DNA of 64,000 bases. Source: Allolobophora icterica (Eukaryota > Annelida > Clitellata > Crassiclitellata > Lumbricidae). Of this stretch, positions 9,601 to 18,607 are shown one piece after another. Where the stretch lies: assembly GCA_963556255.1 (NCBI GenBank), contig OY744608.1, forward strand, positions 28,557,028 through 28,621,027, read 5' to 3'. The notes under the pieces are model-generated. The model did not search any database, was not told the origin of the DNA, and saw only the letters and a program-made list of their open reading frames with translations. Every line of letters starts with the position of its first letter. Positions within the stretch are counted from its first letter, which is position 1. The position numbers and the translations under genes were made by a program.

Positions 9601-12144
9601 GACTGAGAAACCTCAGTATATATGAGATCAACAAACATCCTGAATTTCTACTGAAATACTAGAAACTGAGATTCAAAGTCAGAATAAAACTTGTGGATGA
9701 ATAAATGCATATAACTTATAATTTTGCATTACACGACTTTTATTGTTCGGATATAAAATTTTGCTTTACTTACCAGACAGAATTTTGTCAATTACTGCAA
9801 TCGCGGTAATTGTTATCACAATCATGTTTGAAGAAACTGTCCACCAGGCCGGGACAAATGAAGTGAACCAGACACGGCTGGCCAGGAATGCAAAAAGGCC
9901 AAGCACCAGACCCCATGCAGACCGACACCTACAGAAACAAGCAAGGAAACAACTTAACAAAGTTTTCAAATGTGGAATATCGTCAAATGAAGTCCCGTGA
10001 AATGAAGTGAATCAGACAAAAAAACAAATATATCAACATGAGTTTATAAAATACAGATAGTAATTTCTTCCAGTGCTCTCTAAGCCACTCGCTCCCCTCG
10101 ATGCTCAGCATATAAATTACCACTAACTGGCACTTAAGAGATCATGTACAGCAGAGTATACATAATCAGACTAGATCACGTACAACCTGCTCAACATAGT
10201 CTCATCTGAAAACTTTCTGAGTACCTCTCCTTGGCTGAGACGCTGAAAATTGATGCACAGAATGTGATCATCACACAGAAACAACCAAGACACAGTATCA
10301 CCAGGCGCTGCAGGGTCGTAGACGCCTGAAAGGAAGCAAGACTTGCAACGGATATCAACCTAAATGACAACAACACAGAAAATATCAAAACAAGCACTTC
10401 ACAGGTCAAAGTAAGACCACTCAGTCATGACCACCAACAGTTTTTGGCTTCTTCAATTTCTAAGATACTACAGTTGCGGTGTAAACTGTAAACTCTATTC
10501 TGTAACCTCTGAAACACACTTCAAAGGAGCTAGTAAAAGCATGTAATAAATCAGCTGTAAACTTCACCTTACATGAGAGTACAACAGAAGTTTTGTAAAA
10601 ATTCTATAATTTTATTTTATTTCAAATTTAAATCTCTTTTAAATGACCACTTACCTGAACACAGCGATCGGCCATCGACTGCACAAGGAAGGTCCAACAT
10701 ATGGAAGACCAATAAGAAGTGGACTAAAGAGAACGACAGCAAATGCCTCATAGCCGGAGATTTCGAGTTCATTGAGCGGATAAAACCATATCATAGGAGC
10801 CAATGCTTGGAAAAGAGTCCAAAAGAGGTTACCTAGAATCAAGCAACATTTGTCAACATGTACATGCAATACAATACACATGTCAATTAGCATCCTTCAA
10901 GATCATTCTCTGTGATGCTTCTGTGCACTACTTAAATCTCAGCTGGGGTCACAGTTACATGCATGTCAGTGACAATGTGGACAATTAGTAGAATAACCTC
11001 CTTGTAACACAGACAGTACAGGTTTTAGACCCATACATAATACATCCAAATATGAACATGTGCTTAAATCTTTGCATTGGCTTCCTGTTCAGCAGAGAAA
11101 TTGGGGCTCATAGTTTATACAACTTTGATTTCTGGTCAGCCATAATACTTAAAATCAATTCTTATTCCCCAGACTTATCATTATTCACATGAGGTCATCT
11201 GATTATCTTTGTCAGGTCATACCTAAATCAAGAACTGTTCCTGGTAAGCGAGCTTTTTCGGTTGCTGGACCTACTTTTTGGAACTCTATTCATGGCCCCA
11301 TGGATATTATATCCAGAGGGCCATGCTCTATCCCTGTATCTGTGCACTCTGCTCAGTCACTCGAGTCGATCATTTCATTCTCAACTTAAAACTGACCTCT
11401 TTCAAATTGCTTATCCACCATAGACTGCCTCTCTGTCTTACAGACCGATCTTCTGGATATTGACCTGATTACTGCTTGGTTTTGGTGTGTCACCGGTTGA
11501 TGCATTAGACACTAGAAGTTACAAATTACAATTTCTAGCCTCTCAGACAATGGTCGCAGCATAATGAACTTTAGCAAGTTCATCAAGCACAATTACTTGG
11601 CCTTATTAATTGATGTGTCATCCTTAGATAATTAGATAGCAGTACTATATAAATAAAAGGATGTCTATCTACATAGAAGCATTGCCAGCAAAGTCCCAAA
11701 GTAAGGGATAAGTTTTATCAATAACAGTGCATGAGGTATCCAAATGCAATCGGTAAAAATAATTTCTAAAAATAAAGTGATTTTTTAATGTCTCACGGTA
11801 TCCTTACAGATTACACTGCCTATCAGTATAATTAAAATTACAATTACAAAGGTTCACAATCTGCAATGAATACCACAAAATAGGTAGGCAATAGGCTAAC
11901 TCTAATTTTTTGTTCATTAGCAATGTTACATTAAAAGCTCACTACAAAATGGAAGAGCCATATACAGTAAATATTTACAATGTGAGCAAATACAAGCAGT
12001 CATGGCATAGAAATAATGCAGATCTAAGTTTCCCTAACAATTGTGCATGTGTAATTGGCACTTATATTAATAAAGAGCATTGATTTGGATAAAGTGAACG
12101 ATTTAACAATTACCTAAAACCGTTTCTCTGATCAACTCTTTCAT
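409..12144 (-). CDS. CWH43: CWH43 / PGAP2-interacting protein, 10 exons, 3' part outside window
   Basis: Coding exons in transcript order: 12114-12144, 10655-10832, 10225-10359, 9774-9928, 9165-9345, 7177-7316, 6361-6597, 5778-5846, 4972-5051, 409-647. Every junction has GT/AG borders and matching phase, giving 481 residues so far. The start ATG at 12144 has an in-frame TAG four codons upstream. The product is a multi-pass membrane protein: hydrophobic segments with family-typical words such as [35 protein letters not shown] and [10 protein letters not shown] (exons 2-7), then a linker, then the start of the C-terminal endonuclease/exonuclease/phosphatase-like domain in exon 10 ([22 protein letters not shown]). 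Known for the family: CWH43 works in GPI-anchor lipid remodelling in the ER/Golgi; yeast Cwh43 adds ceramide. About 200 C-terminal residues should lie left of position 1. Introns hold LINE, hAT and MITE insertions but all exons look intact. Family assignment is very secure; the donors at 7176 (GTGCTA) and 10224 (GTACTC) are weak. Confidence 0.93.
1455..1966. repeat. Foldback element with ~120-bp inverted arms
   Basis: Arms at about 1455-1577 and 1845-1966 are inverted copies, with one short indel region, around a 270-bp spacer. Shared words include CCACAGACATGTTGGATTGG, GAGCTGGTAT and ACAGGTCAATGGAGAATGT. The spacer end at 1780-1815 also resembles 1250-1285 in direct orientation (CTAGGCATAT/G then CCCAG). 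It sits in the CWH43 intron directly before the LINE. No target duplication was recognised. Confidence 0.75.
1967..4090 (+). CDS. LINE reverse transcriptase ORF (RTE-like)
   Basis: The open frame runs from 1919 to 4090; the first 16 codons are read from the neighbouring foldback, so coding proper begins near 1967. In order it has a basic region, the thumb-proximal word TYFEELLN, the RT core ([49 protein letters not shown]), the catalytic YADD at residues 467-470 of the full frame, then a C-terminal part with MLRWILGIS and RWYGHVMR and a basic end (RNKWKRRI). No stop interrupts about 700 codons, so the copy is young or was recently active. It has no endonuclease domain and could not move by itself. 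RTE is the best guess for the clade; a related clade is possible. Confidence 0.85.
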   Translation: MTSVCIDLQTQHQKRKQIKQKERIRTWKLKGDIKDAYKLEVQARLAGAEEVTWDKLKSGVLGAAKQVCGTTKGQKRKERDTWWWEAEVQTAIQSKKTAYKNWQMNRHDDGRRAEYKATCREAKRSVAIAKNRALQHMYQELDTKEGEGKIYKIARARQRSRQDKQSVNVIKDKNGKILIDEEAIRSRWKTYFEELLNEENPREPLQETNPVAGPEMEITYKEIETAIAMMKNNKAPGPSGMTAEMFKALEQNGVEWLYVILNNFMKQEKLPQDLKESEILALYKQKGDVLECGNYRGIKLLEVVLKVYEKIIERRIRERVELHDNQFGFRPGRGTTDAVFILRQVQEKVLEGNNKRYWTFVDMEKAFDRVPRDVVYWSLRKKGVSEVIVRLVKSMYEGARTTVRSSIGNTGEFEIRVGVHQGSCLSPLLFIIVMDAISEHVRREVPWDMLYADDLILADDAEAKMQARFTDWQMAVENKGLKININKTETMVCSKTTEAIEIRDIAGKSLKQVETFKYLGSTMNAQGGCEHDIRNRIKVAWQKWRELTGVLCDAKMPTQLKGKVYKTMVRPVMLYGAEAWALTKRDEGLLERTEMRMLRWILGISLKDRKRNVDIRKKLGVACITDKVRETRLRWYGHVMRKEDDSCVKRIMNAEVYGRRSRGRQRKRWEDTIQQDLKLLKLKKEDAQERNKWKRRIRVADPSPKRD
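1967..4131 (+). mobile_element. 5'-truncated RTE-like LINE with (GAA)n tail
   Basis: A non-LTR retrotransposon in a CWH43 intron, antisense to the gene. It lacks the upstream endonuclease module, so it is 5' truncated, and it ends in a GAA microsatellite tail (about 4102-4130), a common 3' end in RTE-type LINEs. The real left edge is probably near 1966, because the bases before it belong to the foldback arm. The flanks show no clear target duplication. Confidence 0.8.
4293..4894. mobile_element. hAT-type MITE with TCGAAT arrays, 8-bp TSD
   Basis: The ends are perfect 14-bp inverted repeats (TAGGGACCTGCGAA / TTCGCAGGTCCCTA). The flanks carry the 8-bp duplication CTCTATAA (4285-4292 and 4895-4902), the size hAT transposases make. 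Just inside each end lies an array built on TCGAAT (4320-4395 and 4790-4870), in opposite orientation. No transposase code is visible. The interior contains a second insert-like stretch at 4545-4612. Confidence 0.88.
4545..4615 (-). repeat. 3' end of a TTAC-tailed retroelement (copy 1)
   Basis: Read on the minus strand, this is a short unique piece ending in AATAAAGAATATAC and a short run of TTAC units. A similar arrangement recurs at 59578-59660, with a shared CGGTGTAyATA/AATAAAG layout, and a weaker one at about 38500-38520. It is probably the tail of a LINE or SINE, here nested within the hAT MITE. Confidence 0.45.
7330..7575 (-). mobile_element. LINE 3'-end fragment
   Basis: On the minus strand it encodes [20 protein letters not shown], the segment that closes the ORF2 of many CR1/L2-like LINEs, followed by a short tail of ATACA/ATACAATAC-like repeats near 7330. 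Only the last part of the element remains. It lies in a CWH43 intron. Confidence 0.65.
7610..8486. mobile_element. hAT deletion derivative with GAGTCC arrays
   Basis: The ends are inverted (CAGTGATGTAGTCGAGTCC and, at the right, GGACTCGAGTACCACATCACTG with three extra bases). The flanks are ACAATACC (7602-7609) and ACAATACG (8487-8494), an 8-bp duplication with one mismatch. Arrays of GAGTCC/AAGTCC-type hexamers lie inside both ends (7619-7765 and 8355-8475). Between them the minus strand (about 7840-8020) keeps a remnant of the hAT C-terminal dimerisation region ([35 protein letters not shown]). The catalytic part is gone, so this is non-autonomous. It sits in a CWH43 intron. Confidence 0.85.
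8640..8900 (+). mobile_element. Decayed LINE 3' fragment
   Basis: The plus strand reads, across a frame change, [16 protein letters not shown], the LINE C-terminal word also seen at 7383-7571 and 11189-11389. It is pyrimidine-rich and frame-broken. No ends are defined. Confidence 0.45.
8960..9055. repeat. Interspersed repeat, copy of 47230-47315
   Basis: The words CTAACATGACGCAGC, GAATAA, GGTGCCCTGCG and AAGAAATTTGGAG match in order the stretch at 47230-47315 (CTGACACGACGCAGC, GTGAATAATCTGGTACCCTGCG, ATAAATTTCG). The family is unknown. Confidence 0.45.
11060..11525 (+). mobile_element. LINE 3' end (copy A)
   Basis: This holds a degraded CR1/L2-like ORF end: [12 protein letters not shown] code near 11078, then [17 protein letters not shown] at about 11236-11290. 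The untranslated tail at 11385-11525 (TTCAAATTGCTTATyCACC, TGACCTGATTAC, GCATTAGAC) recurs at 56395-56500, so both are copies of one family. It lies in CWH43 intron 1. Confidence 0.7.
12114..12144 (-). CDS. CWH43: CWH43 first coding exon (31 nt)
   Basis: This short exon encodes [10 protein letters not shown] plus one base, followed by a GTAATT donor. Its phase joins exactly to the exon at 10832, whose first two bases complete a glycine codon. The encoded N-terminus matches the short hydrophilic start expected of CWH43 before the first membrane segment. An in-frame TAG lies four codons upstream. Confidence 0.8.
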
Positions 12145-12377
12145 CTTTGCTATCTAAAACATCATATAATACACTTTATGTATGATCTAATCAGAAAATA
12201 TATGACTTTAGAACAAAATACAACAATCCATAGCTTGGGCTTTGTGTGTTTGGAATCCCATCAGTGGTGACTTGACTAATAATTTGAGCACTGATTGCAG
12301 ACTGACGAATGCTTTGTTTTAAATTAACTTTACCATCATTTGGCATAGGTATTGCTTTTCAGATACTTTAAAGCACT

Positions 12378-12513
12378 GGCGTAAACTTGTCCAAAATATT
12401 GGGGGGCACTTGGTTATTCATTCTACACTTGTTGCATTGGGTGTACAGTCCATCTCAATTATTGGGGGGCACGTGCCCTGGCTGCCCCCCTGCCCCTCAG
12501 AGTCTACACCTAT
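12378..12513. mobile_element. Short MITE of the GGCGTAGAC family
   Basis: The 136-bp piece begins GGCGTAAACTTGTCC and ends AGAGTCTACACCTATG, with internal GGGGGGCAC and CACGTGCCC blocks. The same blocks form the two ends of the larger element at 51436-52479. No target duplication is evident. Confidence 0.55.
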
Positions 12514-13119
12514 GCTTCGAAGGCATTACATTAAGCATCTAGATAATCAACTAATTACTTGCAGAATGCATTTATGAAGAAACACATTCAGTTACTATGT
12601 ATGATCAACAGGCATGTGCATATAATAGATAATCACATATCGCTTCTTAAGAACGTCTTAAACGCACAGCAACTATAGCCATCTAACTGATCGGACAATC
12701 AGCTTCAGGTGTCATTCATTCCTCAACAGGAAGCAAGTTCAAAATTTCTCACAAATATGATTATGGTGTGTTTCTCTGCTCTTCTGAACTTTAGAAGAAA
12801 TACAGAAAACAAGGAAATGTGTCTTCCATATTTTGGCATGTACCTCTTCCGGAACATGAAAAGAAGTCCCCTAATAAAAGACAGAACATCGTTATAGAGG
12901 AGACATGGTTTAAATTTTTTATACATTCTGAATGTGGCACCCAGCAACTTCCACTTTAACTCTACTAGTGGGTCCTTTGGCAATACATCCAAATTCTGAA
13001 GGTCTTATTTCAAGACTAAACACACCATTTGCATATGGTGGATAGTAGCCCTGGTTATTAAACCTGTCACCTTAGTAATAGTCTCTGCTTAGCTGGGCCG
13101 TATTAACTAAGGTGGAGGC

Positions 13120-13455
13120 CCCAGTGCACTGCCGCGGTGGAGGCTCATAGCACGCCGAACTTTCTACCAGTCATTTATCAACTGTACTGCTTGGCAACAT
13201 CGGTTTGGTGCATACGAGCTTATTTCGTCTTGGTTTGGCTTCCTACGCAAATTGGATGTGCTTTCATCACAAGATCTACTGGCAGCGGCATCGAATCTTG
13301 CTGAGGTCTATAAAGACGACCTTGATGCATGCTTAGGAAATGAGCTTGTGCAGTTTGTTGACTTTGTGGACATATTCAAGGACGAACAAGCTCAAGATGT
13401 CTCTCGAGAGAATTTCATGTATCGACCAATACTCCAGAAACAAGTTCAGGTATCA
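13120..13455 (+). mobile_element. hAT (ZMYM1-like) transposase fragment
   Basis: The plus strand encodes VRRTFYQSFINCTAWQHRFG, FGFLRKLDVLSSQDL, AAASNLAEVYKDDLDACLG and ELVQFVDFVDIFKDEQAQD, a helical stretch typical of hAT transposases related to zinc-finger MYM-type protein 1. It is about 110 codons with no start and no dimerisation motif, so it is a dead piece. A different LINE fragment follows directly. Confidence 0.7.
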
Positions 13456-13466
13456 TAGCACTCTGC

Positions 13467-14565
13467 ATGTATCTGGTGGGCATAGGAGATAAACAGGTGG
13501 GCATAGGAGATAAACACTCTAGCTGGAAGACAGTGCTAAGCGGAGTGCCACAAGGATCAGTGCTTGGGCCACTGCTGTTCGTACTTCTTATTAATGACAT
13601 AGACGATGGGATTTTATCAAAAATTTCTAAGTTTGCAGATGATACAAAACTATGTAGAGCAGTGGATGATGAAGAAGAAGCGGAGATACTGCGGGAAGAT
13701 CTAAGAAGAATGCTCAGATGGTCACAGGACTGGCAAATGCTCTTCAATTTGGAAAAGTGCTCAGTGATGCATATGGGGGAGAAACAGTGAGTTTTCATAT
13801 GAAAACTCTCCAACTGTGCAATATAATCAGAAATCCAGTTGAACTTGAAACACAAGAATTGAGATTCGTTTGTCTATAAAGATCTTGTGTTCGTCGTGAA
13901 CTGTGAACTCAAGTCAATTACAGGTGATAAGGTATTGAAAGTGAGTGAGGAAGAGAGGGACTTGAGAGTGATTATGCACAAGAGTGCAAAACCTTCAAGG
14001 CAATGTGCTGAAGCTTCAAAAAAGGCCAACTCAACTTTAGACATGATAAGAAGGACAATAGTTACCAGAGACATGGATACAATACTGAGGCTGTACAAAT
14101 CGCTGGTTAGAATGCAATTGAAACTGGAGAAAGTGCAAAGAAGATAGCTACAAAAATGATTTGGGGCTACAAGGATTTAAGTTATGACGAAAGGTTGAGC
14201 AGGTGTGAACTAACAACATTGGAGAGAAGAAGGAGCACAGGGGATCTAATCGAAGCTTATAAGATTATCACTGGAAAGGAAGCACTGCAGTGGGAGACGT
14301 TCTTTGAATTAGCACCAAACAAGGCAGGTATAAATTATTTAAGAGGCCGAAAGGAACATTAGGGCAGAAATTCTTCAGTGCAAGAGTTGTAGACCTGTAG
14401 CATGGTTTGGATGATAGTACTGTCTCAGTGGACACCATCACAGCTTTTAAGAAGAAGCTAGGGAAATTGGGCTATTAAGCATTTCAGGTTAATTTGCAGT
14501 TGCTGTAACACAGACTACACGTCTTCTGAACCACTCAAAACCCTTGTTATGTTATGTTATGTCTA
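13467..14565 (+). mobile_element. CR1/Jockey-like LINE, 5'-truncated and frameshifted
   Basis: The first frame (13467-13790) carries SGVPQGSVLGPLLFVLLIND and FADDTKL, reverse transcriptase motifs of the CR1/Jockey group. A break near 13790-13885 shifts to a second frame (DMDTILRLYKSLVRMQLKLE, 13887-14147), then a third (IWGYKDLSYDERLSRCELTT, LIEAYKIITGKEAL, 14156-14362). The 3' end has a short TTATG repeat run at about 14548-14562. The GGTGGGCATAGGAGATAAACA unit is duplicated at about 13478-13516. It is a non-functional remnant. Confidence 0.82.
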
Positions 14566-15767
14566 GTAGGGTCGTCTCTATGGACGCCAGCAAAGTAAGT
14601 ACAAAGGAGCTCATAATCAAGTTCGACAGTTGTATGAAATTTAATAAATATATTCATTTAAGTACACATAAGTGTTCTTATGCATGATTGTAACTTCGCA
14701 ACAATTAAAACAACATCATCCAGTACCTAAAAACAACCTGAAACCGTAAACTACACCATAGCCGAGATATTATATCATGAGATTACCCACTAATTTTTTA
14801 ACGTCATCTACCGATTACAGATTTTACGCAAGTTTTGCTACACAGTGAGTGTAAATTTCCGAAAATTTCAGGGCCATTCAAGAACTTTGTCAAATCAAAT
14901 CCACAAGAGTCGCGTTGTTTGTTCGGTTTCGGAACAAGGTCAGAATCCGCAGGGGTTCAAAACAAAGAGACAGGGTCGTCGTTTGTGATCGACCACTTCA
15001 CTTCATTAGTAGGCCCTATCAGGAGTTCAGATTAATAATAATTATTCGTAGACAGTCGAAGAGAAATCGATGCAGCGATTCAGAAGCACTTGGAGCAGGG
15101 ATATTAATATATCCCTTTCTGTTCCCCCTCTTTTTCCTTTCTTAAATAGCCTAATCAGAGGTGTAGTGGTAAAATTAGAGGTGAGTAGGCCTATACGCTA
15201 CTGGTTAGTTTTCCGAAACAAATTAGTCGGGAGTATACGCTACAGTATTTTGTGAGTATATATGCTACAGTATTTAATGTAAATAAATATAAATATTTTG
15301 TGAGGTGAGTAGCCTATACGGTCTTTAGAAGTAAGTAGTCCTATACGCTGTATACCCGCGTATACCCTCGACTACAGCCCTGCCCATAATGGTCTTGATA
15401 AAGGTGATAAATGATAAAGGTGAGTTTAATTATAAATGTTAATGTAATAGGTATAGGCCTACATTGTGTTCTATATGTACACTGTACACACTACACAATG
15501 TCAAACTCAGATTTACCACTGACTTGAACTCGTCTTAATTCGCTCTTTTTGTTCTTCTCTTAAATTTTCTTCTGGATTCAGAAGAGAGCTGTGTAGTTTT
15601 ACAAAGGCTTAAAGTTAAACAACATACAACTTTTATTCTCTTTTGAAAATATATTTAGTAAATATCCTATGGATTAGTAAACTATAGGCCCTTATTTTTT
15701 CGCATGATTATTGAATTTATTCTGAAAAAATTAGTTAGAAGCTATGAGAAAATGCATACCGGTTTCG
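14566..15767. other. Intergenic, no gene seen
   Basis: There are no convincing exons. Between 15170 and 15350 a loose repeat on GTGAGTAGGCCTATACGCTAC recurs three to four times with T-rich spacers. The rest is AT-rich with no recognisable feature. Confidence 0.5.
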
Positions 15768-15951
15768 GAGCGTCTTAGATGACAAAAACGACAAGGTTCA
15801 TCTGCTGACGATGACACTGTTGGCAGTGAGCGTCTTAGATGACAAAAACGACAAGGTTCATCTGCTGACGATGGCACTGTTGGCAGTGAGCGTCTTAGAT
15901 GACAAAAACGACAAGGTTCATCAGCTGACGATGACACGTACTGTTGGCAGT
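15768..15951. repeat. 60-bp minisatellite, 3 copies
   Basis: Units start at 15768, 15828 and 15888. The first two differ at one base; the third has a 4-bp insertion near its end. Because 60 is a multiple of three, both strands stay open and repeat a 20-residue peptide, but there is no start, codon bias or splice context, so this is read as non-coding. Confidence 0.9.
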
Positions 15952-16382
15952 TACCAATTTGTGTGGAATGAGCCTGTAAATCATCAAATGTAATGTACGC
16001 GATTTTCTATAGCGACCGTAGGCCTATATGGCCTCGACCCTGCTCATTTTTCAATGAATTGATCGGGTAAGATCCTTCACCACCGCTGCCCGTTTGAATG
16101 GGTGCCACGCCATTTAAGGTCCCCGTGTTGGGACCGTGCTAGCCCGAGATTTAAATCTCTGAAGTCAGCCACCTTCGGGAAGCGAACAGCGGTCCGCATG
16201 CTCTCTAACACAGAGTCGCATGAGACGCGCAGCCGACGCTCTTACCGATGTAGGCCTAGCTAACTGGTGCTCGATTAGAGCGAGACCTGTTGGATTCGGC
16301 ATTGCCGAATGATGGCGAAGTTGGAGAGGTAAGCTGGAGAAATTGTTTTATTTTCTGTTTATTTTGTTTCGGAATAAGGTCA

Positions 16383-16384
<2 letters not shown>

Positions 16385-16459
<75 letters not shown>
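16385..16459. repeat. (AAT)n microsatellite
   Basis: About 25 AAT units. It is followed by a GC-richer stretch (GGCGCCGTAACATGGCCATG), the flank of an interspersed repeat that I cannot name. Confidence 0.9.
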
Positions 16460-16463
<4 letters not shown>

Positions 16464-17849
16464 TAACGACAATTTATATGGCGCCGTAACATGGCCATGC
16501 CACTACAAGGGCGCCTTACAACTCCTAACAGGTGGGATAAGCCTTAGCAAACTCACTTGTTTGGCAAAGGTGCACAGTCTGTGCCAAGCATAAAAACCCA
16601 CAGACTCGCACTGGCAGATATTAAGACACTAAGACTTTAAAATTAGCTTTAGAAAAGTAAGAAGCGAGTTTCAGTAGTCGGGATGGCTATAGGGATTAGA
16701 GACCACGACGTTAGCCAAACAAATCATGACAGGAAAGGGAACGTGGCGTCTAATCATGCGGGTATCGATATATAGCCTAGTATACTGTAGGCCTATACGA
16801 CGGATGTAGTATATTGGTATAATTGGTTAGATCTGCATATAGAATTAACGTGTTCATTAAAAGACAGGTCAGAGTGAAGCAGAACACTCAAATTGCGGGC
16901 TGATCAGCTGCGTCGTGTGTGACAGAAGAACCTTAATTTTGAAGGCGAATAGAATTAAATCTATTCAGTTGTTGCGGAGTTCCAAATCGAAGAAACTCAG
17001 TTTTTGATGAATTCAAAGCAAAGTGTTTTCTGCCATGAAAAAGGATTTCGTTATGGGCGGCGATCCCGGGGGGTCGAGGGGGACAAGACTCTCCACCATT
17101 AACAGTGGGGGGACACACCATACATTTGTCCCCCTCCCTTCCAAATACTGGGTATTAAGGCCACTAAAAAGCTTAGTAGATACGGAACGGATTCTTTAGA
17201 TCTGAACAGATCCACCCGTCGACACTCAAGACTACTATATGTTTCAGAGCATATGTTACGTCAATTTCGAAAACTGAGAACATTTTAAAAAAATGCTTCG
17301 CTCATACCTGCGGTATGACCGTTATTCCTACACTCTCATAAAGAACCTAAATAAAATACAAATTTTCAGCACGAATTTTGAAGTCCTGTCATATATATAT
17401 ATATATATTGTTCTTTAGAAAAAGACTTGCATTGAATCATGAATCATGTCGTACTTTGGGTGAGTGGTGCATCTAAGTCGCGCTTTTCTGCAAACGCGTG
17501 TGACGCATCTGACGAACGTAGTAGTTATTACTGACACTAATCAAATAACTATTATAGCGCCACTGTAAATAATGTTTAAAGCATCAGTCGATGGTCGCTA
17601 CTCAAACATTGTGCCAACCAAATTCCAGGGTGAGTCCGGTCGAAAGCCAAGTTAGAGGTAGTCAGAGAAGACGCGGAACAGCCTATGGAAGAAATGAGTC
17701 CTGGAAAAGATTCTATAGTTGAGATCTGAAGGCCAGGATTGAAATTTTATCTTTGACTTTGCAGAGCGACCTTATGCCGGAAGAGAGCTCTCGATTTGAG
17801 GGCCAGCAACAGAAAAAAGCGCGACAATAATGCCGAGAGCCGTACTCTT

Positions 17850-18099
17850 GTCCACGGAATAGTCAGTTTATGACTGAGAAGAACTGGTTGAGTGCAGTCT
17901 TTAGAGTCAGAAAAGACTGAAGATTGAAGGACAGTCCACGGAGTCCGTTTATGACTGAGAAGAACTAGTTGAGTGCAGTCTTTAGAGTCAGAAAAGACTG
18001 AAGATTGAAGGACAGTCCACGGAGTCAGTTTATGACTGAGAAGAACTAGTTGAGTGCAGTCTTTATAAAGTCAGAAAAGACTGAAGATTGAAGGACAGT
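17850..18099. repeat. 81-85-bp tandem repeat, 3 copies
   Basis: Copies begin at 17850, 17934 and 18015 with GTCCACGGA, and each contains TTATGACTGAGAAGAACT, TTGAGTGCAGTCTTTA and AAAAGACTGAAGATTGAAGG. Within a unit, CAGTCTTTAGAGTC and the following AAAAGACTG are partly complementary and could pair. There is no spacer diversity. Confidence 0.9.
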
Positions 18100-18607
18100 T
18101 GACTGAAATGTAAAGTCTTGTATAAAATTAGCCTAGTTCTGAAAGCTAGGCGCTCTCTACAGCATCCAATGCAGTAATTTAATTAGGTATCGGGCATATA
18201 ATTTTGTATGTTCATGTTGGAGTTTTAGTGATATTTCTGAGGTATTTCAAAGGTATTTCTGACACTTTGAGGCTTCATCAAGTTTAAGTTAGAAACTATA
18301 GCTACGGTTTCGAAACTAAAAATCATCAAGCGTCCGAGTCCGCGAAGAAAGTGTATACATGTATACGACAAAAGTAGATCTTCAATTGCAGGTAAAAAAA
18401 TAAAATGTTTACATAATATACGGTATTTAACTATCGGTGTCATACAGCATGTATAGGATTAAAAGACCTAATTTCCCTGAGTTTTGAAGGCATAATGGCC
18501 TAAGGTGAGTAGGCTACAATTAAGCCGCTTTGCTTACAAGTGCCTTTAGGAGTTGAACCTCAGTTCGTGTGTAATAGCCTACGTATCACTGGTGCTGAGT
18601 TCGACTC

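Noticed and set aside
12723..12992. 89-codon frame on the minus strand as first exon of CWH43
   Set aside because: No similarity to the family start and no suitable donor in phase; the short exon at 12114-12144 fits both.
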